The notes beneath the pieces are model-generated. The model was not told the origin of the DNA. It did no database searches and saw only the letters and a program-made list of their open reading frames with translations. A stretch of 34,300 nucleotides of DNA from an uncultured beta proteobacterium (lineage in GTDB: Bacteria > Pseudomonadota > Gammaproteobacteria > Burkholderiales > Burkholderiaceae_C), in assembly GCA_903896425.1 (NCBI GenBank), contig CAITXW010000474.1:1-34300 (forward strand), read 5' to 3'. This document shows positions 15,573 through 24,267 of the stretch, in pieces; position 1 is the stretch's first letter, and each line of letters starts with the position of its first letter. Both the position numbers and the translations under genes were made by a program.

Positions 15573-16781
15573 TCACAGTCCAAGAATCATCTTGGAGACA
15601 ATGTTCTTCTGGATTTCGTTGGAGCCGCCGAAGATGGACAGCTTGCGGTTGTTGAAGTAGGCCGCCGCCGCACCGGCCGCCGCCTTCGGTCCGACCGAAT
15701 CTGCGCTATAGCCGTCTTCAAGTGCCTCTTTGATGAAGGGGCGCGCATAGGGGCCCATGGCGCGCCGGTTCAAGGAAGAAATCTCCTGACGAATCTGGGT
15801 ACCGCGAATTTTCAGCATCGAGCTTTCCGCCCCTGGCACGCCGCCACCGACCACGGCGGCAATCATGCGCAGGTTGGTGGTTTTCATGTTTTCAAGGTCA
15901 ATCTCGACGCGCGCCAAACGGGCAGCAAACGCCGGGTCTTCGTTCAAAGGCCGGCCCTTGCGCGTTTGCTTCGCTGCGACGCGCTTGAGCCGCTCCAGCG
16001 CAGCGACCGACAAGCCAACGCCAGCGATGTTGGTACGTTCATAGGTCAACAGATACTTGGCGCAGGTCCATCCCTTGTTCTCTTCGCCCACAAGGTTTTC
16101 AGCCGGCACCCGCACGTCAGTGAAAAACACCTCGTTGACTTCGTGCACACCGTCGAGCGTGATGACCGGGCGCACTTCAACGCCGGGGGTCGTCATGTCG
16201 ATCAGCAGGAAACTGATGCCCTCCTGCTTCTTCGACTCGCGGTTGGTGCGAACCAGGCAGAAGATCATGTTGGCGTGCTGCCCCAGCGTGGTCCAGGCCT
16301 TCTGCCCGTTGACGATGTAGTGCTCGCCCTGCGCATCCTGGCCGCGCGCAGCCGTGGTGCTGACCGCCGCCAGATCCGAGCCGGCGCCGGTCTCCGAGTA
16401 ACCCTGGCACCACCAGTCGGAGCCATCGAGAATGCGCGGCAGCCAGTGGCGCTTCTGTGTCTCGTTGCCGAACTTGATCAGGACCGGACCGAGCATGTTG
16501 ACGCCGAACGGAACAATGCGCGGCGCGTGCGCCAGGCAGCACTCGTGTTCGAAGATGAATTTTTCAACCGCGCTCCAGCCTGGGCCGCCGTACTGCTCGG
16601 GCCAGTGATTGGCGAGCCAGCCGCGCGCGTTGAGGATGGCATGCCATTGCTCTAGATCGGCTTTGCTCAGGTGCATGCCACTGGCGACCTGGTCGGACAG
16701 ACGAGCCGGCAGCTTGTCGGCCAGGAAGGCCCGCACTTCAGTGCGGAAATTTTCTTCTTCAGTCGTGAAATTCAAATCCAT
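15573..16781 (-). CDS. Acyl-CoA dehydrogenase, large subunit (PimC-like)
   Basis: This 402-aa acyl-CoA dehydrogenase resembles the large subunit of pimeloyl-CoA dehydrogenase (PimC). Marks of the group are WWCQGYSETGAGSDLA, NGQKAWTTLGQHANMIFCLV, LDGVHEVNEVFFTDV and YERTNIAGVG. At the C terminus, where short- and medium-chain enzymes carry the catalytic Glu (YEGT), this protein reads FGGSNEIQ, so that Glu is replaced by Gly. This suggests that the partner subunit or another residue provides the base. ATG 16781 has GAGGAG 7 nt upstream; a TTG at 16796 lies in that ribosome site. The gene follows the thiolase by 11 nt and precedes the small subunit by 10 nt. Confidence 0.9.
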   Translation of the reverse strand: MDLNFTTEEENFRTEVRAFLADKLPARLSDQVASGMHLSKADLEQWHAILNARGWLANHWPEQYGGPGWSAVEKFIFEHECCLAHAPRIVPFGVNMLGPVLIKFGNETQKRHWLPRILDGSDWWCQGYSETGAGSDLAAVSTTAARGQDAQGEHYIVNGQKAWTTLGQHANMIFCLVRTNRESKKQEGISFLLIDMTTPGVEVRPVITLDGVHEVNEVFFTDVRVPAENLVGEENKGWTCAKYLLTYERTNIAGVGLSVAALERLKRVAAKQTRKGRPLNEDPAFAARLARVEIDLENMKTTNLRMIAAVVGGGVPGAESSMLKIRGTQIRQEISSLNRRAMGPYARPFIKEALEDGYSADSVGPKAAAGAAAAYFNNRKLSIFGGSNEIQKNIVSKMILGL

Positions 16782-16792
16782 GCCAACGCTCC

Positions 16793-17974
16793 TCAATAGA
16801 TCTCAAACAGGCCAGCCGCGCCCATGCCACCGGCGATGCACATGGTGACCACGCCGTATTTCGCACCGCGACGCTTGCCTTCGATCAGCAGGTGGCCGGT
16901 CAAGCGCGCGCCCGTCATGCCGAATGGATGGCCAATGGAAATGGCACCGCCATTGACGTTGAGCCGCTCATCGGGGATGCCCAGGCGCTGCTGGCAATAG
17001 ATGGACTGCGAAGCGAACGCCTCGTTGAGTTCCCACAGACCGATGTCGTCAACGGTGAGGCCGTGGCGTGCCAGCAGCTTGGGCACGGCAAACACGGGGC
17101 CGATGCCCATCTCGTCAGGCTCGCAACCGGCCAGCGCGAGGCCGCGAAAGGCGCCCAGTGGCTGTAGATTGGCGCGTTCGGCGTCCTTGGCTTCCATCAT
17201 CACGCAGGCCGAGGCGCCGTCGGAGAGTTGCGATGAATTGCCGGCGGTGACGAACTTGTCCGCACCGTTTACCGGCGCCAGTTTGGCCAGGGCTTCATAC
17301 GTGGTGCCGCGCCGGTTGCAGTTGTCGGCATCGACCGTCACTTCTTTGCGACTGACGAGTTTTGTTTCTTTGTCGGTCACGGCCATCTCGGTCGTGCAGG
17401 CGACGATCTCGTCGCGATAACGACCGGCAAGCTGTGCCGCTTCCGTCTTGCGCTGGCTCTCGGCCGAGAATCGATCCTGCGCCTCGCGGCTGATGCCGTA
17501 ACGCGCCGCCACAATGTCGGCGGTTTCGATCATCGAAAGGTAGAGCTCGGGCTTGCGCTCGAGGATCCAAGGGTTGATGCCGCTGTCACCGTCCTCGCGG
17601 GTGCGGATCTGCGAAATGCTCTCAATACCGCCGGCAATCATGGCCGGGACGCCCTCGACAACGATGCGTCCCGCCGCCATCGCGATGGCCTGCAGACCGG
17701 AAGCACAAAAGCGGCTCGCCACGGCACCGGCGATCGTGATCGGCAGGCCGGCACGGATGACGGCTTGACGCGCCACGTTGCGGCCGTTGGTGCCTTCGGG
17801 ATAGCCGCAACCCAGAATCGCGTCCTCGATCATGGCCGGATCAATGCCGGCGCGCTCCACAGCGGCGCGCACGGCAAAGGCAGCGAGCGTGGATCCGGGC
17901 GTGATATTGAATTCGCCGCGGTGTGACTTGGTCAGTGGCGTGCGGGCGGTAGAGACGATGACGGCTTCGCGCAT
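16793..17974 (-). CDS. Thiolase (acetyl-CoA acyltransferase)
   Basis: This 393-aa thiolase cleaves a 3-oxoacyl-CoA with free CoA to acetyl-CoA and a chain shorter by two carbons, or runs in reverse. All catalytic residues are present: the nucleophile Cys90 in [12 protein letters not shown], His349 in [14 protein letters not shown] and Cys379 in [15 protein letters not shown] (the last motif is usually CVGGGMG). The N terminus [13 protein letters not shown] is standard. ATG 17974 has AGGA upstream at a fair spacing. It stands second in the operon, 30 bp after the fused hydratase/dehydrogenase, the position of pimB in the pimelate operon. Confidence 0.94.
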   Translation of the reverse strand: MREAVIVSTARTPLTKSHRGEFNITPGSTLAAFAVRAAVERAGIDPAMIEDAILGCGYPEGTNGRNVARQAVIRAGLPITIAGAVASRFCASGLQAIAMAAGRIVVEGVPAMIAGGIESISQIRTREDGDSGINPWILERKPELYLSMIETADIVAARYGISREAQDRFSAESQRKTEAAQLAGRYRDEIVACTTEMAVTDKETKLVSRKEVTVDADNCNRRGTTYEALAKLAPVNGADKFVTAGNSSQLSDGASACVMMEAKDAERANLQPLGAFRGLALAGCEPDEMGIGPVFAVPKLLARHGLTVDDIGLWELNEAFASQSIYCQQRLGIPDERLNVNGGAISIGHPFGMTGARLTGHLLIEGKRRGAKYGVVTMCIAGGMGAAGLFEIY

Positions 17975-18004
17975 GTTGTTTTCCTGATGGATGGGTTGAA
18001 CGGC

Positions 18005-20125
18005 TTATTCGGATTGATTCAGTCTGGCGAAATCCTTGCCCTGCCCGACCAGTTCGACCAGCAAGGGCGAGGCCTGCCAGAACAAGGGGTCTTCTTTGGC
18101 GAATTCGCGGATGTCGGCCAGCACCTGGGCCAGGCCAATCGTGTCGGCGTATTTCATCGGGCCGCCGCGGTGCCGCGGAAAGCCATAACCATAGAGAAAG
18201 GTGACGTCGACATCGAGTGGTCGCAGCGCAATGCGTTGCTGTACCACGTTGGCACCTTCGTTGATCATGGCAGCCATGTAGCGGCGCATGATTTCGTCGT
18301 CGGTAAAACTGCGCGGCGTGATGCCGGCGCGCACGCGCTCGGCGTCGATGATGGCCTCCACTTCAGGATCGGGCACACCGGTGCGTGCGCCATCCGGATA
18401 TAGGTAATAGCCGCGCCCCGTCTTTTGCCCGAACCAGCCGCGCTCGCAGATGCGGTCGGCGATCTGCACATAGCGGGCCTCGGGGTTGCGTGTAGCCGCC
18501 TTGCGTTTGCGGGTCGCCCAGCCGATGTCGCCACCGGCCAGATCCGACACCTGAAAAGGCCCCATCGGGTAACCGAAGTTGCGCACGGCGCGGTCGATCT
18601 GGTAGGGCGAGGCGCCGTCTTCCATCATGTGGTCGGCCGCCTGCCGATAGGCCGCAAGAATCCGGTTGCCGATGAAACCATCGCACACGCCAGCCCGCAC
18701 CGGCACTTTGCGCAATTTCTTGGCCAGCTCAAACGCGGTGGCCACGACGTCTGCACTGACCTTGGCCGGAACCACGATCTCCAGCAATTTCATGATGTTG
18801 GCCGGAGAGAAAAAGTGCAAGCCGACGACGTCCGCCGGCCGCGAAATGCTGGCCGCAATGACGTCGATGTCGAGATACGAGGTGTTGGTGGCCAGCACCG
18901 CGCCGGGTTTGCAAACGCGGTCCAGTTCGGCGAAAACTTCTTTCTTGACCGCCATGTCCTCGAACACCGCCTCGATCACCATATCAGCGGCCGCCAGCGC
19001 GTCGTACGTGGTGCTGCCAGCGAAACGTGCCAGTGTGGCAGCCTTGGCGGCCGGTGTCATGCGGCCCTTGGCGATCAGGGCGTCGTAAACCTTTTCCACA
19101 TGCGCGCGGCCACGCGCCAGCGCCACTTCATCACGTTCAATCATCGTGACCGGCAGACCGGCCTCGAGCACAGCCACGGCGATGCCGGCACCCATCGTGC
19201 CGCCGCCGACGATGCCGACATGCGTGATAGCACGCGGCTGCGTGTTGCGCGTCTCGGGAGCCTTGAGCACTTCGCGCTCGGCGAAAAAGGCATGAACGAG
19301 TCCAGCGCGTTGCGGGCTTTCCAGGCACTGCAAGAACAGCTTGCGCTCCATGCGCATGCCCTCGTCAAACGGCTGAGTCAGCGCGACCTCAACGGCTTCG
19401 ACTATCTTCAGCGGCGAGAACAGGCCGCGCGAGATTTTGGTGGTCTGGGTACGCGCCGCCTCGATTGCAGCCTGGTTTGCTGCCCGGTCCGACAGCCCAC
19501 CTGCATCGCCCGTGCGACGAACCGGCGCCTGCGTGGCCAGCAATTCCTGGACATAGGCCAAGCCATCGGCCCGAATGTCGGTGCCGGCGCCGAGCCGGTC
19601 AACCAGACCAAGCTGGTGCGCTTCGCCAGCGCCGATGTGGCGACCGCTGAGCATCAAATCCAAAGCGGCTTTGGCGCCGATCAAACGCGGTGTACGTTGC
19701 GAGCCGCCGGCACCCGGCATCAAGCCGAGCAGCACTTCTGGCAGCCCCAGCTTGACATCCGCCGCCGCCAACCGGTAGTGCGCCGCCAGAGCGATCTCCA
19801 ACCCACCGCCCAAGGCCGCGCCATGAATCGCTGCGACCACCGGTTTGCTGCAGGCCTCGATCTGCTGGCAGACATCCGGCAATGAGGGGGGCAGAGGCGG
19901 CTTGCCGAACTCGCGGATATCGGCGCCCGCAATAAAGTTTCGCCCCGTCCCCAGGATAAGCACCGCCTGGACAGCGGGGTCGGCATTGGCTGCATCGATC
20001 GCAGCTGCAATGCCACGCCGTACGTCCACACCGAGCGCGTTAACGGGCGGGTTGTTGATGGTGACGAGAAGTACGTTGCCCTGCAGTTCGCGCGCGACGA
20101 CTTCGGTTGATGGGTTCTGGCTCAT
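18005..20125 (-). CDS. Fused enoyl-CoA hydratase / 3-hydroxyacyl-CoA dehydrogenase (PimF/FadB-like)
   Basis: This 706-aa bifunctional beta-oxidation protein has an N-terminal crotonase domain (about 1-190) with oxyanion motif NFIAGADI and both catalytic glutamates (Glu110 in LGGGLE, Glu130 in LGLPEVLLG), then an NAD-binding 3-hydroxyacyl-CoA dehydrogenase domain from about 300 (THVGIVGGGTMGAG) with GLHFFSPANIMKLLEIV, and C-terminal dehydrogenase repeats with GFIGNRI and GYPMGPFQVSDLAG. Two steps are thus covered: hydration of the 2-enoyl-CoA and oxidation of the 3-hydroxyacyl-CoA. ATG 20125 is preferred since homology begins at once; the open frame continues to 20245 but crosses the putative operators. 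It is the first gene of the operon and divergent from the IclR gene. Length fits PimF of pimelate operons. Confidence 0.93.
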   Translation of the reverse strand: MSQNPSTEVVARELQGNVLLVTINNPPVNALGVDVRRGIAAAIDAANADPAVQAVLILGTGRNFIAGADIREFGKPPLPPSLPDVCQQIEACSKPVVAAIHGAALGGGLEIALAAHYRLAAADVKLGLPEVLLGLMPGAGGSQRTPRLIGAKAALDLMLSGRHIGAGEAHQLGLVDRLGAGTDIRADGLAYVQELLATQAPVRRTGDAGGLSDRAANQAAIEAARTQTTKISRGLFSPLKIVEAVEVALTQPFDEGMRMERKLFLQCLESPQRAGLVHAFFAEREVLKAPETRNTQPRAITHVGIVGGGTMGAGIAVAVLEAGLPVTMIERDEVALARGRAHVEKVYDALIAKGRMTPAAKAATLARFAGSTTYDALAAADMVIEAVFEDMAVKKEVFAELDRVCKPGAVLATNTSYLDIDVIAASISRPADVVGLHFFSPANIMKLLEIVVPAKVSADVVATAFELAKKLRKVPVRAGVCDGFIGNRILAAYRQAADHMMEDGASPYQIDRAVRNFGYPMGPFQVSDLAGGDIGWATRKRKAATRNPEARYVQIADRICERGWFGQKTGRGYYLYPDGARTGVPDPEVEAIIDAERVRAGITPRSFTDDEIMRRYMAAMINEGANVVQQRIALRPLDVDVTFLYGYGFPRHRGGPMKYADTIGLAQVLADIREFAKEDPLFWQASPLLVELVGQGKDFARLNQSE

Positions 20126-20148
20126 ATCGGCTATTTCAAAATCAAAAA

Positions 20149-20167
20149 TGGTTCGCATAGCGAAACA
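20149..20167. promoter_or_regulatory. Palindrome in operon leader, likely IclR site
   Basis: TGGTTCGC-ATA-GCGAAACA is an inverted repeat with seven of eight pairs matching. On the minus strand it contains CGCTATGCGAA, which recurs at 20353-20363 upstream of the IclR gene. IclR-type proteins bind palindromes of about this size. It lies 24 bp before the ATG of the fused hydratase gene. Confidence 0.6.
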
Positions 20168-20181
20168 TTGGTTTGCAATAA

Positions 20182-20198
20182 TATGGTTACGAACCATA
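20182..20198. promoter_or_regulatory. Perfect 7-bp inverted repeat in divergent region
   Basis: TATGGTT-ACG-AACCATA is a perfect palindrome with a 3-nt centre. It touches a possible minus-strand -10 box (TATTAT, at 20183-20178). It could be a second regulator site for the catabolic operon; its sequence differs from the other two palindromes. Confidence 0.5.
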
Positions 20199-20352
20199 AC
20201 CGATTTTTCACCTGCAGCGCGAAAAGTTTGTGAGTTCTCTGTCACGCACCGGACATCAATCGCAGATAGCCGGCTGCGTTAGTTGGGCAACAGGGGCACG
20301 CAGTGGATCTATTTCAGGCGTGATGCAGAACAAAAATGCTTCGACAGTAGAC

Positions 20353-20376
20353 CGCTATGCGAAATTCTTGTTCGCA
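20353..20376. promoter_or_regulatory. Split palindrome upstream of iclR-type gene, likely operator
   Basis: TGCGAA (20358-20363) and TTCGCA (20371-20376) form an inverted repeat with a 7-nt centre, extended on the left to CGCTATGCGAA from 20353. The same 11-mer occurs in reverse orientation at 20152-20162. It ends 5 nt before a TTGACA box, a place suited to regulator binding. Confidence 0.55.
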
Positions 20377-20381
20377 AAATA

Positions 20382-20410
20382 TTGACAATCTCACTTCAAC
20401 TATGTAACTA
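20382..20410 (+). promoter_or_regulatory. Probable sigma-70 promoter of the IclR regulator gene
   Basis: A perfect -35 box TTGACA at 20382-20387 is followed after 17 nt by TAACTA at 20405-20410, a poor -10 match. The leader to ATG 20470 would be about 50 nt. The split palindrome sits just upstream. Confidence 0.5.
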
Positions 20411-20469
20411 TCCAGCCCAATTTATCCGGGATCGCGATCGGTTGCGACACAAACGAATGGAATCGGCAC

Positions 20470-21279
20470 ATGGAAGATCAGATTCAGACATTGGGTGATG
20501 AGGAAGTTAGCAAAGATCGGCAATTCGTTAACGCTTTGGCGCGCGGGCTCGAGATACTGCGCTGTTTTCGACCGGGAGAAAAGTACCTGAGCAACACGGA
20601 GATGGCCAAGCGAACCGGAATGCCCAAACCGACCATCTCGCGGCTCACCTACACGCTATCCAAACTCGGCTATCTCGGTTTTTCAAGCGATCGTGGGCAG
20701 TATTACTTGGGCTCAGGGGTGCTTTCGCTCGGCAACTCCCTGCTCTCCAATCTGGATGTGCGCAAACTGGCCCGCCCGGCGATGCGCGAGCTTGCTGAGC
20801 ATTCGCAAGCCAGCGTCGCCATCGGCATCCGGGACCGACTGGACATGGTGTACATCGAAACCTGCAGAAGCACTTCGGCCGTCACACTGCGCCGTGATGT
20901 CGGCTCGCGCCTCCCGATCGCCACTACCGCGATGGGCAAAGCCCTTTTATGCGCACTACCGCAAGCCGAACGCGACTTTTTGATGGACCACATCCGCCTG
21001 AATAATGAAGAAAAATGGCCGCAGATCAAAACCAATCTGGAACAGGCACTGAAGGACTATCAAGACTACGGTTTTTGCATCACGGTTGGTGAGTGGGAGT
21101 CCAACATCAATTCCGTTGGCGTGCCATTGATCGATCCAAACGGAGAAGAAATGATGGCCTTCAATTGTGGCGGTCCGGCCTTCCTGTTGCCGCGTGAAAC
21201 CTTGATGGCTGATCTCGGACCGCGCTTGGTACAACTGGTTCACAACGTGGAAGTGAATATGGGGCGTCATTCAACGTAG
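20470..21279 (+). CDS. IclR family transcriptional regulator
   Basis: This 269-aa cytoplasmic regulator has an N-terminal winged helix (about 15-80: VNALARGLEILRCF, then TEMAKRTGMPKPTISRLTYTL) and a C-terminal IclR effector domain (about 95-260) with VAIGIRDRLDMVYIE, LPIATTAMGKALL and YGFCITVGEWESNINSVGVPL. The Cys/Gly stretch NCGGPAFLL near the end is typical. ATG 20470 has a weak GGAA site upstream. It is divergent from the catabolic operon, and related palindromes occur on both sides of the shared 344-bp region, so it most likely controls the operon and itself in response to a pathway acid or CoA ester (inference). Confidence 0.93.
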   Translation: MEDQIQTLGDEEVSKDRQFVNALARGLEILRCFRPGEKYLSNTEMAKRTGMPKPTISRLTYTLSKLGYLGFSSDRGQYYLGSGVLSLGNSLLSNLDVRKLARPAMRELAEHSQASVAIGIRDRLDMVYIETCRSTSAVTLRRDVGSRLPIATTAMGKALLCALPQAERDFLMDHIRLNNEEKWPQIKTNLEQALKDYQDYGFCITVGEWESNINSVGVPLIDPNGEEMMAFNCGGPAFLLPRETLMADLGPRLVQLVHNVEVNMGRHST

Positions 21280-21317
21280 CGGACACGAAATGACAAAAGC
21301 GACGTCGTGAGCACTCT

Positions 21318-24101
21318 TCAGCAGGGCGCCTTCGGCGCAATGGCCACCGCGCAGTATTTGAATTCCGGTATCTTGCCAAAGGGGTCGAGCGCGGCGTGGG
21401 TCAGCAGATTGGCGGCCGCCTCGCGGTAGGCAAAGGGCATGAAGACCGTGCCGTCGGGCGTGCCGTCGTCGCGGCGCAAAGCGACATCGAGGCTGCCACG
21501 GCGCGAGCGCAGACTGACCCGTGCGCCGGGGAGCAATCCCATCCGATCCAACTCACGGCCATTGAGCGAGGCCGTAGCCTGCGGCTCCAGCGCATCGAGC
21601 ACGCGTGAGCGCCGCGTCATGCTGCCGGTATGCCAATGCTCCAACTGGCGCCCGGTGATCAGCGCAAACGGGTAATCGGCATCGGGCTTCTCGGCGGCGG
21701 CAATGAGCGTCGTCGGTACCAGATGCGCCTTGCCATCGGACGTGGCAAAACGTTCCATGAAGACCGTCGGCTGGCCCGGGTCATCGGCGCTCAGGCAGGG
21801 GTAGGTCACGCTGCCCTCAGCCTGCAATCGCTCCCATGTGATGCCGCCAATCGCCGCCGCCATGGCCTGTCGCATCTCTTCATAAACAGCGGCGACACCA
21901 TGGTGCTCACCCGCATAGTTCCAGTTCAGATCGAAGCGCTGCGCAATTTGCTGAATGATCCACAAATCCGCCCTCGCCTGCCCCGGCGGCGCAATCGCCT
22001 GTCGCCCAAGCTGCAGCATGCGGTCGGTGTTGCTCACCGAGCCGGTCTTCTCGGGCCAGGCCGTGGCCGGCAGCACGACGTCAGCCAACCAGGCGGTCTC
22101 GGTCAGAAAGATGTCCTGCACCACCAGATGCGACAGGCTGGCCAGGGCGTGGCGCGCGTGGTTCAGATCGGGGTCACTCATGGCCGGGTTCTCGCCCATG
22201 ATGTACATGCCGTGCACCTTGTGCGAATCGCTGTCAGCAACCAGCATCTTGTCCATGATCTCGACCACCGTGTAGCCGGGCGTGGCGTCGAGCTGACAGC
22301 CCCAGAACTGTTCGAACCAGGCGTGCGCTGCGGGGTCGCTCACGCGCTGGTAGTTCGGGAACATCATCGGAATCAGGCCGGCGTCGCTGGCACCTTGCAC
22401 ATTGTTCTGGCCGCGCAGCGGGTGCAAGCCCGAGCCCGGCTTGCCGATCTGCCCTGTCACCATGCACAGGGCCATCAGCGCGCGCACGTTGTCGGTACCG
22501 TGCACGTGCTGGCTGACGCCCATGCCCCACAAAATCATCGCTGCCTTGGCACCGGCGTAGGCACGCGCCACCTCTCGGATGCTGGCAGCGGCAATACCGC
22601 AGACCGGCGCCATCGCTTCCGGGCTGAAGCCCCGCACATCTGAGCGCACCGCTTCGAAATTGCTGACGCGCGCCGCAATGAAAGCGGGGTCGGTCAGGCC
22701 CTCGTCGATCACGGTGTAAATCATGGCGTTGATCAGGGCCACATCGCTGTCGGCCTTGAAGCGAAGATTGCGCCAGGCGTGACGATCCAGGTCGGTGCCG
22801 CGTGGATCGGCCACCACGATCTTCAGGCCGCGTTTGGCCGCGTTCTTCATCCAGGTCGCGGCCACTGGGTGATTGCTGCCGGTGTTGGAACCAATCACCA
22901 GAATCAGGTCGGCGTGCGCCACGTCGCTGACCTGGTTGCTCACCGCACCCGAGCCGACCCCTTCGAGCAGCGCGGCGACACTCGATGCGTGACACAGGCG
23001 CGTGCAGTGGTCGACGTTGTTGGAACCAAAACCGGTGCGCACCAGTTTCTGGAACAGATAGGCTTCTTCGTTGCTGCCCTTGGCCGAACCAAAACCCGCC
23101 AATGCCTTCGGCCCGAACCGATCACGCAAATTCTTCAGGCCACCCGCAGCGTGCGCCAAAGCTTCTTCCCAACTTGCTTCGCGAAAGACACTGGCCCAAT
23201 CTGCCGGGTCGCGCGTCAGCAGCAGGTCCTTGGGCACGTCGGTGCGCCGGATCAGCGGTTTGGTCAAACGGTGCGCGTGGTGCACATAGTCAAAACCAAA
23301 GCGGCCCTTGACGCACAGGCGCCCGTGATTGGCCGGGCCGTCACGCCCCTGCACGCCGATGATTTTTTCGTCCTTGACCTCGTAGCTGAGTTGGCAACCG
23401 ACACCGCAAAACGGGCAGACCGAGTCCACCACGCGGTCAACGCGCTGCGAACCGCTGCGGCCGCGCGGCAGCAGTGCACCAGTCGGACAGGCCTGCACGC
23501 ATTCGCCACAGGCCACGCAGCTGCTCGCTCCCAGAGCGTCGCTCAGGTCAAACACGATCCGGCTCTCGGCGCCACGGCGCGCGTAGCCGATGACGTCGTT
23601 AACCTGCAAGTCGCGGCAGGCGCGCAGGCAGCGCGTGCACTGGATGCAGGCGTCCAGATTGACATCGATGGCGGGGTGCGACAGATCGGGCACCACCGGC
23701 TCACGGCGCAAGGCTTGCAAAGCAGGCCGTGGCCTCACACCCAGGCGCTGCGCCCAATCGCTGAGTTCGCCATGCGGCAAGGCGGCATCATCACCGAGCC
23801 ACTTGTGGCCACGCTCGGGCAGGTCCGACAGCAGCAGTTCCAGCACCATGCGCTGACTGCTCTTGGCGCGTGCATTGTCGCTGTGCACCACCATGCCGCT
23901 GGCCGGACTGCGGCAGCAACTCGCCGCCAGCGCGCGTTCGCCCTCGATCTCGACCACGCAGGCACGGCAGTTGCCGCTCGATGGCAGGCCCTCCTTGTGG
24001 CACAGATGGGGAATATCCACACCGTGGCGCTGCGCCGCTTGCAGGATGCTCTCGCCGTCCAGGGCTTGGACCGAAGCGCCGTTCAGCGTGAACTCAATCA
24101 T
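21318..24101 (-). CDS. fdhF: Formate dehydrogenase alpha subunit (Mo/W-bisPGD, NAD-linked type)
   Basis: This 927-aa catalytic subunit oxidises formate to CO2. Domains in order: a NuoG-like [2Fe-2S] domain (Cys34, 45, 48, 62), two [4Fe-4S] ferredoxin motifs (CIQCTRCLRAC and CVACGECVQAC), a [4Fe-4S] motif at VCPFCGVGC, the molybdopterin oxidoreductase core, and the C-terminal dinucleotide-binding domain (LITGRQLEHWHTGSMTRRS). The metal-ligand Cys370 followed by His371 in TRLCHASSV is the Cys-His pair typical of cysteine-type formate dehydrogenases. It has no signal peptide, so it is cytoplasmic. Its partner is the fused NuoE/NuoF protein encoded 166 bp upstream. No fdhD-type chaperone or small fdsD gene is visible. 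It converges with the IclR gene, 38 bp away. Confidence 0.94.
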   Translation of the reverse strand: MIEFTLNGASVQALDGESILQAAQRHGVDIPHLCHKEGLPSSGNCRACVVEIEGERALAASCCRSPASGMVVHSDNARAKSSQRMVLELLLSDLPERGHKWLGDDAALPHGELSDWAQRLGVRPRPALQALRREPVVPDLSHPAIDVNLDACIQCTRCLRACRDLQVNDVIGYARRGAESRIVFDLSDALGASSCVACGECVQACPTGALLPRGRSGSQRVDRVVDSVCPFCGVGCQLSYEVKDEKIIGVQGRDGPANHGRLCVKGRFGFDYVHHAHRLTKPLIRRTDVPKDLLLTRDPADWASVFREASWEEALAHAAGGLKNLRDRFGPKALAGFGSAKGSNEEAYLFQKLVRTGFGSNNVDHCTRLCHASSVAALLEGVGSGAVSNQVSDVAHADLILVIGSNTGSNHPVAATWMKNAAKRGLKIVVADPRGTDLDRHAWRNLRFKADSDVALINAMIYTVIDEGLTDPAFIAARVSNFEAVRSDVRGFSPEAMAPVCGIAAASIREVARAYAGAKAAMILWGMGVSQHVHGTDNVRALMALCMVTGQIGKPGSGLHPLRGQNNVQGASDAGLIPMMFPNYQRVSDPAAHAWFEQFWGCQLDATPGYTVVEIMDKMLVADSDSHKVHGMYIMGENPAMSDPDLNHARHALASLSHLVVQDIFLTETAWLADVVLPATAWPEKTGSVSNTDRMLQLGRQAIAPPGQARADLWIIQQIAQRFDLNWNYAGEHHGVAAVYEEMRQAMAAAIGGITWERLQAEGSVTYPCLSADDPGQPTVFMERFATSDGKAHLVPTTLIAAAEKPDADYPFALITGRQLEHWHTGSMTRRSRVLDALEPQATASLNGRELDRMGLLPGARVSLRSRRGSLDVALRRDDGTPDGTVFMPFAYREAAANLLTHAALDPFGKIPEFKYCAVAIAPKAPC

Positions 24102-24143
24102 GGCTTGCGCGACGCATGTTGTGCCGCTCCATCAAGGCAATGC

Positions 24144-24227
24144 GTAGCCCGTATGGAGCGCAGCGCAATACGGGGTTGGCACCGCAAAGCTGTCCCCGTA
24201 TTGCGCCTTTGGCTTCATACGGGCTAC
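24144..24227. repeat. 84-bp nested palindrome (REP/MITE-like)
   Basis: Outer arms GTAGCCCGTATG (24144-24155) and CATACGGGCTAC (24216-24227) are perfect complements. Inner arms GCGCAATACGGGG (24163-24175) and CCCCGTATTGCGC (24194-24206) are also perfect complements around an 18-nt loop. Together they could form a long hairpin in the mRNA between the two formate dehydrogenase genes. The sequence resembles the dispersed GTAGCCCG-type palindromes known from many proteobacterial intergenic regions (from memory). A second copy was not found in this window. It fills half of the 166-bp gap; the rest shows nothing clear. Confidence 0.7.
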
Positions 24228-24267
24228 AAAAGCGATGACGATTGTTCTGGGTCATGATTGGCCTTCA

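Noticed and set aside
18425-19885. 486-codon plus-strand open frame opposite the fused hydratase/dehydrogenase
   Set aside because: The reverse strand encodes a full catalytic protein. The plus frame is rich in His, Arg and Gln in the manner of antisense shadows.
22779-24257. 492-codon plus-strand open frame opposite formate dehydrogenase alpha
   Set aside because: Shadow of a confident Fe-S/Mo enzyme; no ribosome site and no family features.
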